Numbered from the stretch's first letter, positions 26,556 through 35,426 are shown. The stretch: 64,000 nt of DNA from Leptospirales bacterium (GCA_016788865.1 JAEUSB010000049.1:1-64000); one strand, 5' to 3'. Notes: a model not told the origin generated them from the sequence alone. Made by a program: numbers and translations.

Positions 26556-26840
26556 ATGGTATGGATTCGTCGTATTTTATATACCATTGTCTTCTCCGCG
26601 TTCTTTCTCATTTTTAGCGGTGTGGCCCGTGATATTCTCGAACGGGTAAACCCGGGGCTCATGGCTGTTCCTGAAATTGTCACCGGGGAATTCCTGCTGA
26701 AATGGATCGGCATCTTCACTATTATCGTCCTGATTTCCTTCTGGGGCGCAGGGATGGTGGTATATAAAAATGCAGCGGGCAAAGACCCGGATGATCCGGA
26801 GATTCAAATGAACCCAAGGCGCAGGCCATGGCGTGACTGA
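26556..26840 (+). CDS. Hypothetical small membrane protein
   Basis: 94 residues with two membrane helices (about 5-22, ILYTIVFSAFFLIFSGV, and 48-68, WIGIFTIIVLISFWGAGMVVY) and a short polar C-terminus ending in PRRRPWRD. No family recognised. It overlaps tsaE by eight bases, so it leads the tsaE-tsaB-rnr operon. A second Met lies two codons in. Confidence 0.65.
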   Translation: MVWIRRILYTIVFSAFFLIFSGVARDILERVNPGLMAVPEIVTGEFLLKWIGIFTIIVLISFWGAGMVVYKNAAGKDPDDPEIQMNPRRRPWRD

Positions 26841-27321
26841 GACCCTCGTAATTCGCACGGAAACAACAACACCCGATACCACGATGGCGGTATGCGCCGA
26901 TTTCTTTGCCCGGATCAGACATAATCCCGTGAGCATCGTGCTCCTTATTGGCGAACCGGGGGCTGGCAAGACAACGTTTTGCCGGGGGTTTGCACAAGTT
27001 ATGGAGATTTCAGATACAATCAATAGTCCAACTTTCAATCTTCACAATCGCTTTGTTGGGCGACTGGGGACGCTGCACCACTATGATCTTTACAGACTAG
27101 AATCCAATGACGAGATTGATGCCCTTGGCTTCGCAGAGGAATGGGCTAAGGGCGATGGCGTTTCCACCGTGCACGCAATTGAGTGGGGCCAGCGAGCGTT
27201 TCCTTTTCTGCCCCATGACATCCCCGTCTATACGATCAAACTGACCGTCGATGAAAGAGATGACAACAGGAGGCTGATCGAGATTCATACAAGGAGTGGG
27301 AAAATCGTACCTGGTCCTTGA
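26833..27321 (+). CDS. tsaE: tRNA threonylcarbamoyladenosine biosynthesis ATPase TsaE
   Basis: 162-residue P-loop ATPase of the t6A pathway; works with TsaB and TsaD on tRNAs that read ANN codons. Walker A is GEPGAGKTTFCRG; SPTFNLHNRF and HHYDLYRL are the usual downstream landmarks, and IEWGQRA matches the C-terminal motif. GTG start inside the end of the upstream gene. tsaB overlaps its 3' end; tsaD and tsaC are not in this window. Confidence 0.93.
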   Translation: MTETLVIRTETTTPDTTMAVCADFFARIRHNPVSIVLLIGEPGAGKTTFCRGFAQVMEISDTINSPTFNLHNRFVGRLGTLHHYDLYRLESNDEIDALGFAEEWAKGDGVSTVHAIEWGQRAFPFLPHDIPVYTIKLTVDERDDNRRLIEIHTRSGKIVPGP

Positions 27322-27967
27322 TGCCAGCAACTCACACATCGTTGTCGGCGTATTTGGCAATGGAATCAGTTACAGTAAAACACGTTTCGCTCCGCGCGAA
27401 TCGTTTCAATTGATAACACCGGCAATTCAACAAGCACTGAGCGAGACAAACGTATCACGGCCAGACGCAATTGTCTGTGCTGTCGGCCCCGGCTCTTTCA
27501 CCGGTATTCGAATTGGAGTGAGTGCAGCCAGAAACCTGGCCCAGCTATGGGGGATTCCGGCCATCGGGATAAACAGCCTTTCGTTCTACGCCTTTCAGAT
27601 CAGAATGCAAGAGACCGAACCATTTGCGATTTGTATTGACGGGAAACAGAAGCGTTATTACACTAAATTCATAGTAGATCGCGCGTCTGATTCAATCGAG
27701 CGCGTTGATACGTTTGACCTGGCCAGCGCTGAAATCCAAGAGAGACTCCACCGCCTGCAAATCCATCAGGTTTATTGCAACGATCCAGCCACACTGAGAA
27801 TCCACAACGTTCAAGTCCGCGAAACGCCCGAACCTGACGCCCATGTGCTGTTCCAGGCAGCAATGACGCTTAACGTATCAGAAGGTTCCTGGTCGGACCT
27901 ACTACCCCACTATCACAGAAAAGATCCGGCAGAGCAGAAGCATCCGGAAGGAATTAGGAAAATTTGA
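27296..27967 (+). CDS. tsaB: tRNA threonylcarbamoyladenosine biosynthesis protein TsaB
   Basis: 223 residues with the ASKHA-like fold: LVLDASNSHIVVGVF at the N-terminus, then the signature CAVGPGSFTGIRIGVSAARNLA and GINSLSFYA. TsaB is the non-catalytic partner that dimerises with TsaD. The GTG start with AAGGA six bases upstream lies 26 bases inside tsaE. It overlaps the next gene through TTGA. Confidence 0.93.
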   Translation: MGKSYLVLDASNSHIVVGVFGNGISYSKTRFAPRESFQLITPAIQQALSETNVSRPDAIVCAVGPGSFTGIRIGVSAARNLAQLWGIPAIGINSLSFYAFQIRMQETEPFAICIDGKQKRYYTKFIVDRASDSIERVDTFDLASAEIQERLHRLQIHQVYCNDPATLRIHNVQVRETPEPDAHVLFQAAMTLNVSEGSWSDLLPHYHRKDPAEQKHPEGIRKI

Positions 27968-30183
27968 GTACAGCATCCAGACTCTTTCGTTTTTTAGAGC
28001 AGAATCCAGGCAAGAAACTGGTTCGCAAGGAACTTGGTAAGAGATTCAGCACCCTACCATCACGCCGCATCAGCGGCAAATTAAGTCACTTCAATCGCTT
28101 TCGCGGCATGAAATATTCCCCCGACCATACTGACGTCGAGGTTCTACTGGCAGAACTGAAACTGCTCAACATGGTCGAATACGACGGCAGTAAAGTGATT
28201 CCACGAGATCCCTTCCTTGCCGTCGCAAGAGCTTCCGTTAGCCCCTCGGGTGCTGTCTTCGCTTCCGTTCGAGGAGCAGATCCTGCGGCTCGCGATCTAT
28301 TTATTGCTGCAGCGCGGAGCATGAATGCCCTCACCGGCGATGAGATACTTGTTCGCCTCACCGACAAGTCACGTGACCGGTTTGAAGGTACCGTAGTTGA
28401 AATTCGAAACAAGGCACGCGAGTTGTTTCGGCTTCGCCTTCTCAGCGATCCAGTTCATCGGGTTGCTCCCGGCATTTTGCTCGATGCGAGTACCCGAATT
28501 TCTGCGGGTATGACGGTGTCGCGAATGTCAGCAGATCTGACGAAACGCATGAAGCAAGACGTGGTCGTAATCGTAAAGCTGACAGGGCGCAATATCATGC
28601 ACATGGGCTTGCCACTTTTGGAGGCCGACTTTGTTCGGTTTGAAAAGGACAGCGATATGGATGCCGACTACGCGCGCATCCTAATGAAGTATAACTTCAA
28701 TCCAATCTATCCTCAGATCGATGGTGTCCCGGAATATGAGTCGGAGCGAACAGAAGTCCAGCCAGAGTCCGTGGTGGACTGGAAAGGCCGTCGTGACCTG
28801 CGGAATATTGAAACGGTTACAATAGATGGTCCAGACTCCAAGGACTTTGACGATGCGATTAGCCTCGTGCGGGTGAGCAACAAGGCCTGGAAGCTTTACG
28901 TACATATTGCAGACGTTTCGCATTATGTGCTCCCAGGAACGGAGCTCGACAACGAGGCTCAGCGACGTGCTACCTCCGTTTACCTCGCAAATCGAGTCGT
29001 GCCAATGCTGCCGCCAGTTCTTTCGGAGAATTTGTGCTCGCTTGTTGCAGACCGAAACCGCCTCGCATTCACAGCGGAGATGGACATTAAACCTGAAACG
29101 GGTGAAATAGTTCGATACGAGATCTACAAGTCGATTATTCGAGTAAATCGCCGCCTAACGTATGAGAATGCGGAAGGCGAGCTGGACAAGAAAGACTCGG
29201 ACCTTTCGCATATCTGGCGAATTGCCCAACTCCAGAAAGAAGCGCGGCTTAAGTCCGGGCGTATTGATCTCGATCTCCGTGAACCTAAAATCAAGTACAA
29301 CGATAAGGGTGAGGTGGTTGAAGTTACCTATCGCCAGCGACTGAAATCGAGCATGCTGATCGAGGAATGCATGCTTTCTGCAAATATCTGTACGGCGGAA
29401 TTCCAGCGTAAGAAGGGTGCTGCTACCCTGTATCGCGTGCACGAAAGCATGGAAGAGCGCAAACTGGAATCGCTGAATCACTTCTTGAAGATTGGCGGAA
29501 TCGATTTCAAACTGAACGATACGGAACCCAGATCGATAAATAAGACCTTGCTAAAGGTTAAGGATTTCGCGGAGAAGGGGAAAGGGACACAGAAGGGTTC
29601 ACGCGGCAAGCTAGAAGGTGTTTCCCCCGAAAGAATATTTCAAATGCTCCTGTTGAGATCGTTCATGCAAGCCAAGTATGCGGGAGAACCTCTGGGACAT
29701 TATGGACTGGGATTCGAAGATTACTGCCACTTCACTTCGCCGATTCGGCGTTATCCGGATCTGGTTGTTCATAGGGCGCTTGAATCGATTTTAAGAAAAA
29801 AGAAACCCGTCTATAGCAAAGAAGACATTGATGAACTCGGCTTGCACACCAGTGAAATGGAGCGCAAAGCTATGGACGCAGAACGTGACATATGGAAGCT
29901 AAAAATGCTCCGGTCCATCGAAAAGAGCGGCCAGAAGAAGTTTCGCGCTTTCATCACCGGATTCAAGACGGATCGCGTATTTCTGGAAATGTTAGACTTC
30001 AATGTCGAATGCATTGTTACCGCGAATCACTTAACCAATGATTTCGAGCTCGTTTTACCGGATCCGTTTTCCGTGTTCATTAAGAAGCTTAGTCGACCCG
30101 CATTTCTGGGTGAGGTTTGGAATGTGGACCTGGAAAGGCTGGACACGGAAGAAATGAAGCTATTTGTTAAGCCGATATGGTAA
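27964..30183 (+). CDS. rnr: Ribonuclease R (RNB family 3'-5' exoribonuclease)
   Basis: 739 residues. Order: N-terminal winged-helix-like region (about 1-80), cold-shock-like OB folds, catalytic RNB domain (about 260-600) with IDGPDSKDFDDAISL holding the metal-binding aspartates and SPIRRYPDLVVHRAL near the end, and a C-terminal S1-like region. The lysine-rich tail of E. coli RNase R is absent. Acts on structured RNA in turnover and rRNA quality control, and in trans-translation clean-up. TTG start overlaps the tsaB stop. Confidence 0.93.
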   Translation: MSTASRLFRFLEQNPGKKLVRKELGKRFSTLPSRRISGKLSHFNRFRGMKYSPDHTDVEVLLAELKLLNMVEYDGSKVIPRDPFLAVARASVSPSGAVFASVRGADPAARDLFIAAARSMNALTGDEILVRLTDKSRDRFEGTVVEIRNKARELFRLRLLSDPVHRVAPGILLDASTRISAGMTVSRMSADLTKRMKQDVVVIVKLTGRNIMHMGLPLLEADFVRFEKDSDMDADYARILMKYNFNPIYPQIDGVPEYESERTEVQPESVVDWKGRRDLRNIETVTIDGPDSKDFDDAISLVRVSNKAWKLYVHIADVSHYVLPGTELDNEAQRRATSVYLANRVVPMLPPVLSENLCSLVADRNRLAFTAEMDIKPETGEIVRYEIYKSIIRVNRRLTYENAEGELDKKDSDLSHIWRIAQLQKEARLKSGRIDLDLREPKIKYNDKGEVVEVTYRQRLKSSMLIEECMLSANICTAEFQRKKGAATLYRVHESMEERKLESLNHFLKIGGIDFKLNDTEPRSINKTLLKVKDFAEKGKGTQKGSRGKLEGVSPERIFQMLLLRSFMQAKYAGEPLGHYGLGFEDYCHFTSPIRRYPDLVVHRALESILRKKKPVYSKEDIDELGLHTSEMERKAMDAERDIWKLKMLRSIEKSGQKKFRAFITGFKTDRVFLEMLDFNVECIVTANHLTNDFELVLPDPFSVFIKKLSRPAFLGEVWNVDLERLDTEEMKLFVKPIW

Positions 30184-31097
30184 AGGTCGGCCTTCTTTGC
30201 CTAAGTTTGCTGTTGTTGCTGCCCGGGGTCGTGGCATGCCGAAGCGTTGCGGGCAAAGGTGAATCCAGAACCGGGACAATCGACATTGGAGGACGAAGCC
30301 GCACGTATCTAATTTACCAGCCCGTTTCGCGTAAGCCAGTCGCCCTGATCTTTGTTTTGCACGGGGGCAGCGGTCACGCAGATCGAATGGGTCGACTGGC
30401 GACGGACCTATTCGTGGTTGCTGATTCGTCCAATGTCGCAATCGTCCTGCCGCAGGGTGTAGACGAATCCTGGAACGACGGACGTCTCGATCCAATTTCC
30501 ACTGCGCACAAAGCACGCATCGATGATGTTGCATTTCTCAATGCCCTCGCAGACAGGATTGGTGGGGAGCTTTCAATTCCGCGCAGCCGCACCAGTATCA
30601 TGGGAATCTCGAACGGGGGCATGATGTCCCAACGCGCTGTCTGTGATAGTGATCGTTTTCAGAAAGCTGTCAGTGTTGCTGCAAATTTTCCCGCAGACTA
30701 CGTTGGGGACTGTAAACCTGCAAAACCAAAATCTGTTCTATATATCGTCGGCACTGAGGATCCGTTGGTACCTTTCAACGGAGGACCAATCAAGCTCTTC
30801 AAGAAGACAAGGGGAAATGTCCTTTCCGCCTTCGACTCCGCTGCTTATTGGCGCAATAAGAATCAATGCACCGACAATGTGACGTCTGATAGCCTCGCAG
30901 ATACTGAAAAGGACGAAACCACGGCGACGCGACAGATCTGGCAATGCCCAGGATCGCGCGTTGGAATCGTTGTAGTGAAAGGCGGTGGCCACACCTGGCC
31001 AGGCGGAAAGCAATATTTGCCAGAGATGATTGTAGGCAGAACATCCAGGGATTTCTCTGCTGCGAAACTTGCCATCGATTGGATGCTTGAGGAGTAA
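30177..31097 (+). CDS. Esterase lipoprotein of the PHB depolymerase/LpqC family
   Basis: 306 residues. The signal sequence ends LPGVVAC, a lipobox. The hydrolase core has FVLHGGSGHADRMG (oxyanion), the nucleophile elbow GISNGGMM, an Asp in VGTEDPLVPFNG and a His in GGGHTWPGG, the pattern of secreted polyhydroxyalkanoate depolymerase/feruloyl-esterase type enzymes. Cys pairs near CDSD and DCKP may form a disulphide. The real substrate is unknown. It overlaps the end of rnr by seven bases. Confidence 0.87.
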   Translation: MVKVGLLCLSLLLLLPGVVACRSVAGKGESRTGTIDIGGRSRTYLIYQPVSRKPVALIFVLHGGSGHADRMGRLATDLFVVADSSNVAIVLPQGVDESWNDGRLDPISTAHKARIDDVAFLNALADRIGGELSIPRSRTSIMGISNGGMMSQRAVCDSDRFQKAVSVAANFPADYVGDCKPAKPKSVLYIVGTEDPLVPFNGGPIKLFKKTRGNVLSAFDSAAYWRNKNQCTDNVTSDSLADTEKDETTATRQIWQCPGSRVGIVVVKGGGHTWPGGKQYLPEMIVGRTSRDFSAAKLAIDWMLEE

Positions 31098-31101
31098 CCC
31101 C

Positions 31102-32739
31102 ATGCTAATAAAGTTTGCGAACGAAAAAGACATCGAAACAGCCAGGTCAGGCGAAACATTACTTCAGATTGCACTTCAGGCCGGCGTACCGCATGCGCAT
31201 GTTTGCGGGGGCAATGGTCGCTGTTCAACCTGTCGAGTACTGGTAATCGAAGGTGCGGGCAATCTCACGGCCGCAACCCCGGCCGAGCACGCATTGGCGC
31301 AACGGAAAGGTTTCACGGAAGAAATTCGCCTTGCATGTCAGGCGCACGTAACTGGTCCAGTGGTCGTTCGACGTCTCGTAATCGATTCGGAGGATGTTCA
31401 GCAAATCGTAGGGACATCCGTCCGCACGACAGGTCGCGAGATGAGTCTTGCAATCTTGTTCAGCGACATTCGCGGGTTCACTCCCTTTTCCGAGAATCAT
31501 TTACCATATGACGTAGTTCACATATTGAATCGATATTTCCGCGCGATCGGAGAAGCCATCTTTCGTAACGGTGGAAGCATCGATAAGTACATGGGAGACG
31601 GCATCATGGCTGTCTTTGGCCTGACGTCGAATGACGCCCGTGAGACCTGTCTCTCCGCTGTCCGTGCGGGGCGTGCAATTCAAGACGAATTGATTCAGGT
31701 GAATGAATACCTCAAGAAAACTTTTCAGATTGAGTTTAAAATCGGGATCGGGATTCATTTTGGCGATGTGATTGTTGGTGAGCTGGGGCATCCGAAGAAA
31801 ATGCAGCTCACGGTGCTTGGCGATACTGTGAACATGGCAAGCAGGATCGAATCGGCGACGAAGAAGGCCGGGGCATCCTTTCTGATATCGGAGGATGTGT
31901 ACAAACTAACCCGTGATCAGGTAACACGTGGTCGGATTTTCAGCATGCCTTTAAAGGGCAAATCTGGCCGCTATAAGTTGTACGAAATCAACGATGTCAC
32001 GCCCGGCGTTGGTCGAACCACCGAGCTCTATCAGCTACCGTTGCTACACAAAACCAGAATTGCCGACGATACCATGGCCTTCTGGTTTGATACTTCTCTA
32101 AATGACTTTCCATTCACGCCGGGTCAGTTTGTCGATATAACCTTGCCAGAGATGGAGAATATTCCCGGTCAAAGTGTACGCACCTTTTCAGTCGCCTCCT
32201 CTCCGCTGCGATCCGACTCGATCATCATAGCCAGTCGTATCCGCAATTCTCCTTTCAAGCAGGCCCTGGCGAATCTGCAAGAGGGTGCGCCGGTTTTCAT
32301 AAGTCCACCGCTTGGACAATTTTCATTGCACGAAGACGCAACGATTCCCGCAGTTTTCATAGCCGGCGGAATGGGAATCACCCCTTTCCGGGCCATGATA
32401 GAGTGGTTGCTTGCGGAAAGGCCTACGCAGAAGGTCTATCTCTTCTATTCCAATCGCACGCCTGGTCTCACTGCGTTTCTGGACGAACTAGAACTCTGGG
32501 CGAGCGAATCCCCCAACTTCAAGTTGATTGCAACCATTACAGAACGCGACCATAGTGATTGGAAATATGAAACCGGACGAATTGATAAGGTTTTGATCCG
32601 CCGAAATATTCCCGAGAACGAGCATCCAATTTACTATGTCGCCGGTCCCTCGCGCATGGTCCACTCAGTCCGCGAGATGCTCCTACAGTTAGGCGTCTTT
32701 GATCATGATATAAAGAGTGAAGAATTCCTTGGTTACTAG
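31102..32739 (+). CDS. Ferredoxin - class IIIb adenylate cyclase - FAD/NAD reductase fusion
   Basis: 545 residues, three modules. Residues 1-95: plant-type [2Fe-2S] ferredoxin with Cys35, Cys41, Cys44 and Cys79. Residues about 110-295: class III cyclase with metal-binding Asp122 (FSDIRGF) and Asp166 (KYMGDG), adenine-selecting Lys162 and Thr237, and transition-state Asn244 and Arg248 (VNMASR); the Lys/Thr pair is typical of class IIIb adenylate cyclases. Residues about 305-545: ferredoxin-reductase-like module with FTPGQFVDI, VRTFSVASSP (FAD) and VFIAGGMGITPFRAM plus YYVAGPSRMV (NAD). It probably makes cAMP under redox or NAD(P)H control. No membrane helix. GAGGAGTAA precedes the ATG. Confidence 0.93.
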   Translation: MLIKFANEKDIETARSGETLLQIALQAGVPHAHVCGGNGRCSTCRVLVIEGAGNLTAATPAEHALAQRKGFTEEIRLACQAHVTGPVVVRRLVIDSEDVQQIVGTSVRTTGREMSLAILFSDIRGFTPFSENHLPYDVVHILNRYFRAIGEAIFRNGGSIDKYMGDGIMAVFGLTSNDARETCLSAVRAGRAIQDELIQVNEYLKKTFQIEFKIGIGIHFGDVIVGELGHPKKMQLTVLGDTVNMASRIESATKKAGASFLISEDVYKLTRDQVTRGRIFSMPLKGKSGRYKLYEINDVTPGVGRTTELYQLPLLHKTRIADDTMAFWFDTSLNDFPFTPGQFVDITLPEMENIPGQSVRTFSVASSPLRSDSIIIASRIRNSPFKQALANLQEGAPVFISPPLGQFSLHEDATIPAVFIAGGMGITPFRAMIEWLLAERPTQKVYLFYSNRTPGLTAFLDELELWASESPNFKLIATITERDHSDWKYETGRIDKVLIRRNIPENEHPIYYVAGPSRMVHSVREMLLQLGVFDHDIKSEEFLGY

Positions 32740-32783
32740 CAAAAAGGAATGACGAGAACTCTTCGGAGGAGATCATTTTACAG

Positions 32784-33668
32784 ATGGGCGCTGGTCACGA
32801 TCACACACCAAAGTCAGTAACCCGGGCTTTCGTGCTGGGCATTCTCTTGAACGCATTGTTCGTCATTGCGGAGGTGATCGCGGGCTTCTGGCTGGATTCC
32901 CTATCACTCCTGACAGATGCCGGTCACAATCTGGCGGATGTGGGCAGCCTCGTGTTGGGGCTTTTGGCCGTGAGCCTGGCCAGCCGGCGACCATCCGGAA
33001 ACTTTACCTACGGCCTTCGCAAGAGCACTGTGCTTGCGAGTTTGATTAATTCCGTGACGCTCTTCCTTGCTATTGGAGCACTTTCGTATGCCGCGATTTC
33101 CCGTCTTCGCAACCCTGTACTGGTGCACGGAGAGGGCATCGCGGGAGTCGCACTGATTGGAATACTGGTGAATACTGGAAGTGCACTGTTGTTCATGCGC
33201 GATAAAAAGAATGATCTGAACGTGCGGAGCGCCTACATGCATTTACTCGCCGACGCAGGAATTTCCGGCGGTGTGGTGGTTGCGGGAATCGTGATTTCGG
33301 TGACGGGGTGGGCCTGGTTTGATCCGCTTGTTAGCTTGTTTGTGAGTTTGGCCATTCTGTACGGAGCGTGGGGGCTGTTACGCGAATCGCTTCGCCTTTC
33401 ATTGGACGGTGTTCCATCAGAGGTGAACATTCAGGAAGTTAGATCCTATCTGACTTCGTTGAAGAACGTGGACGACGTACACGATCTGCACATCTGGGCG
33501 CTTAGCACCAATGAAACCGCGCTCACTGCACACCTCGTCATGCCAGAATCATCTGACCCTGTCTTCTTTCACGACGTCAACGAGGAGTTATTCCATAGAT
33601 TTCGCATATCACATGCCACGCTCCAGATAGAAAATCGGGATGGGCAGATCTGTGGTCAACGTTGCTGA
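32784..33668 (+). CDS. Cation diffusion facilitator zinc exporter (CzcD/ZitB-like)
   Basis: 294 residues with six membrane helices. The transport site pairs H-x-x-x-D motifs: TDAGHNLADV in helix 2 and YMHLLADAG in helix 5. The cytoplasmic C-terminal domain contains VDDVHDLHIWALS, and the N-terminus has a short His-rich MGAGHDH. It exports Zn2+ (possibly Cd2+ or Co2+) in exchange for protons. A GGAGGAG ribosome site lies 12 bases before the ATG. The convergent neighbour is a cysteine-rich, probably metal-binding lipoprotein. Confidence 0.93.
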   Translation: MGAGHDHTPKSVTRAFVLGILLNALFVIAEVIAGFWLDSLSLLTDAGHNLADVGSLVLGLLAVSLASRRPSGNFTYGLRKSTVLASLINSVTLFLAIGALSYAAISRLRNPVLVHGEGIAGVALIGILVNTGSALLFMRDKKNDLNVRSAYMHLLADAGISGGVVVAGIVISVTGWAWFDPLVSLFVSLAILYGAWGLLRESLRLSLDGVPSEVNIQEVRSYLTSLKNVDDVHDLHIWALSTNETALTAHLVMPESSDPVFFHDVNEELFHRFRISHATLQIENRDGQICGQRC

Positions 33669-33670
33669 TC

Positions 33671-33695
33671 TGCGAGTTGTATTGCACAACCCGCA
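33671..33695. terminator. Hairpin between convergent genes
   Basis: TGCGAGTTGT and ACAACCCGCA pair at 9 of 10 positions around a 5-base loop, just after the zinc exporter stop and just after the stop of the convergent lipoprotein gene. It may serve as a two-way terminator, although no T-run follows. Confidence 0.4.
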
Positions 33696-33707
33696 GAGTC
33701 TCATGTC

Positions 33708-33980
33708 CTACATGTATTTTCCGTCGAGCACGGCTTCGAATTGTCCGTTCCTGGACTTGCAATCGGTTTCCAGCATCTTAAGCCAGGCCTTGCCTTTGCA
33801 AGTATTCATACCAGCGCAGCCATGGTCTTTGGTGGCGCACTCACCTTTGCCCTTGCAAGCGTTGATTCCGTAGCATTTTCCTTCCGCGACCTTTTCGACA
33901 GCGGGTTTGCTTTCTTTGCAATTTGCGGAAGCGATTACCAGGCCGGCCAGCGCGGCAGACCAGAGAGTTGTTTTGTTCAT
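33708..33980 (-). CDS. Bufferin-like (BufA2-type) cysteine-rich lipoprotein
   Basis: 90 residues from ATG 33980. A signal sequence ends LVIASANC, a lipobox. The mature part repeats cysteine motifs: KCYGINACKGKGEC, HGCAGMNTCKGKAW and a later TDC. This matches the pattern of BufA-type periplasmic bufferins, peptides whose cysteines are modified by an MNIO (DUF692) enzyme and which bind copper or related metals. No MNIO, partner BufC or DoxX gene is seen in the window. The convergent zinc exporter supports a metal-related role. Confidence 0.7.
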   Translation of the reverse strand: MNKTTLWSAALAGLVIASANCKESKPAVEKVAEGKCYGINACKGKGECATKDHGCAGMNTCKGKAWLKMLETDCKSRNGQFEAVLDGKYM

Positions 33981-34036
33981 GGAGGCATTTCTCAATATCC
34001 CGATCGATTTCGTAAAGTTTATTCCGCTGCAAAGAT

Positions 34037-34642
34037 TTGACATTCCGGGCAATCATAAAGCTCTTAGCTGTGGACTCGTCGACAATCTGGATTGGGATAT
34101 TACCGGTACTCGTCTTCGTGATTCTCGAATCAGTTTCCGGCAAGCGGGTCGCGCTGATTTCTGCAATTGTCCTGGCATTTTTGGAACTCATTTTTTCTCT
34201 GATCGTCTATGGAGCAATCGACGAACTAACCATCATTGGGTTTGTCCTTGTCGGCATTGCCGTGTTTCTGTCTTTGAAAACGGACAATGACCTGTACTTC
34301 AAGCTGCAGCCGGTGGCGCTTGGCTTGATTTTCGCGGCAATCTTTCTGGTCTTCTACTTTGTTCTGGATAAGCCGCTTCTAATCGTGATGTACGATAAAT
34401 ACATGAGGGGGGCGGTGGGAAATCTCCTGGACGATGATGCCAAGAGATTCGTATTCCTCAAAGCAATGCACATCCTCTCGCGGGATATGGGTTTCTGGTT
34501 CATCCTGCACGCTGCCTTGACCTGTTGGGCAGCGCTGAAACTTTCCAAATGGTGGTGGTTTGCCATTCGCGTTCCTGGCCTCTATTTGATCATGATCCTG
34601 GCCTGTATTGTCGCCATTCGTTCCGCAATTGCGTCTCTCTAA
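34037..34642 (+). CDS. YciB/IspA-like septation family membrane protein
   Basis: 201 residues with five to six membrane helices. The order ITFVLVG-type helix, a KTDNDLYFKLQPVALGLIF segment, DKPLLIVMYDKYM, and a late WAALKLS/FILHAALTCW helix recalls YciB (intracellular septation protein A), where a W-K-P loop and a KPL motif occupy the same places. YciB family members affect cell envelope and division; the exact role is unclear. TTG start, divergent from the bufferin-like gene by 56 bases. Assignment is by eye. Confidence 0.6.
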   Translation: MTFRAIIKLLAVDSSTIWIGILPVLVFVILESVSGKRVALISAIVLAFLELIFSLIVYGAIDELTIIGFVLVGIAVFLSLKTDNDLYFKLQPVALGLIFAAIFLVFYFVLDKPLLIVMYDKYMRGAVGNLLDDDAKRFVFLKAMHILSRDMGFWFILHAALTCWAALKLSKWWWFAIRVPGLYLIMILACIVAIRSAIASL

Positions 34643-34772
34643 TCATTCTCCAGTCAAGAGCGAACCTCTGACCCGTCGGGGGGAAGGATCTGTCGCAGCC
34701 TTGAAGTTTTGCTTTTCCTGGTACTGACTTGCTGCTCGACAAGTTTTGAGAACAGTCGTGAGATGGTCGGAC

Positions 34773-35426
34773 ATGGGACGACACACTTTGATGCTCTACA
34801 TCTGCCTGGCGCTTGCCTTACTCGATCTAGTGGCAATTGGAGTTGGGGCTACGCTTCCGGATTTGTACTTGCGACCCCTTGTCCTGGTTTGTATGAGCTT
34901 TACTGTCTTGCTTGGTGGCCGCAGTCGGCCTTCCATTCTACTGGCTGTTGGTCTGTTTGCTGCCGCCTTTCTCGAAATCTTTCAAATGTTGGGTGCGCAT
35001 CTCAAGCTTGTTGCTCTTGGCACGGCCGCTTACTATCTCACCTATTCGGTGGCTTTTATTATCCGCGGCGGTCCAATTCAACGGCGCGGGCTCGTGGGAT
35101 TTGCGCTCATTGGTGCCTTTGCCATTGCAATGTTTCTCTGGCTAAATCCATATGGATTTCTCCGCTTTCCCTCGATCGTATACACGCTTGTGTTGATCCT
35201 ATTTATTGGGCTCGCCGTTAGGCCCTTACTACAATCAGGCCCAACAGAATCGAGTAAGTGGATGGGCATAGCGGCCATTGCTTTGCTCATTTCCGATTCC
35301 CTGCGCGCGATCTCCATCTTCAAAAGCCCGGTACCGGAAGTAATTACCCTGGCATTTTACTGGCTCGGTCAATTTTCCCTCGTACGGTCTTCTCATTTTT
35401 TTATAGAAAATAAAAATCATACGTAG
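34773..35426 (+). CDS. YhhN-family membrane protein (lysoplasmalogenase-like)
   Basis: About 217 residues from ATG 34773 (an in-frame TTG at 34746 is possible), with seven to eight membrane helices. The pattern LAVGLFAAAFLEIFQMLGA, AYYLTYSVAFI, and the final ALLISDSLRAISIF followed by YWLGQFSLV matches YhhN proteins, of which animal TMEM86 hydrolyses the vinyl-ether bond of lysoplasmalogens. The SD in the penultimate helix region is typical. It precedes a ceramidase gene by 46 bases, which suggests a lipid-remodelling pair. Confidence 0.7.
   Translation: MGRHTLMLYICLALALLDLVAIGVGATLPDLYLRPLVLVCMSFTVLLGGRSRPSILLAVGLFAAAFLEIFQMLGAHLKLVALGTAAYYLTYSVAFIIRGGPIQRRGLVGFALIGAFAIAMFLWLNPYGFLRFPSIVYTLVLILFIGLAVRPLLQSGPTESSKWMGIAAIALLISDSLRAISIFKSPVPEVITLAFYWLGQFSLVRSSHFFIENKNHT

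Noticed and set aside
31102-32739. Frameshifted or chimeric assembly joining three genes
   Set aside because: The frame is continuous with normal codon use, the linkers are short and polar, and each module is complete; a true fusion is the simpler reading.
33981-34052. Longer version of the bufferin-like protein
   Set aside because: It would put 24 residues before a textbook lipoprotein signal and overlap the divergent YciB-like gene start.
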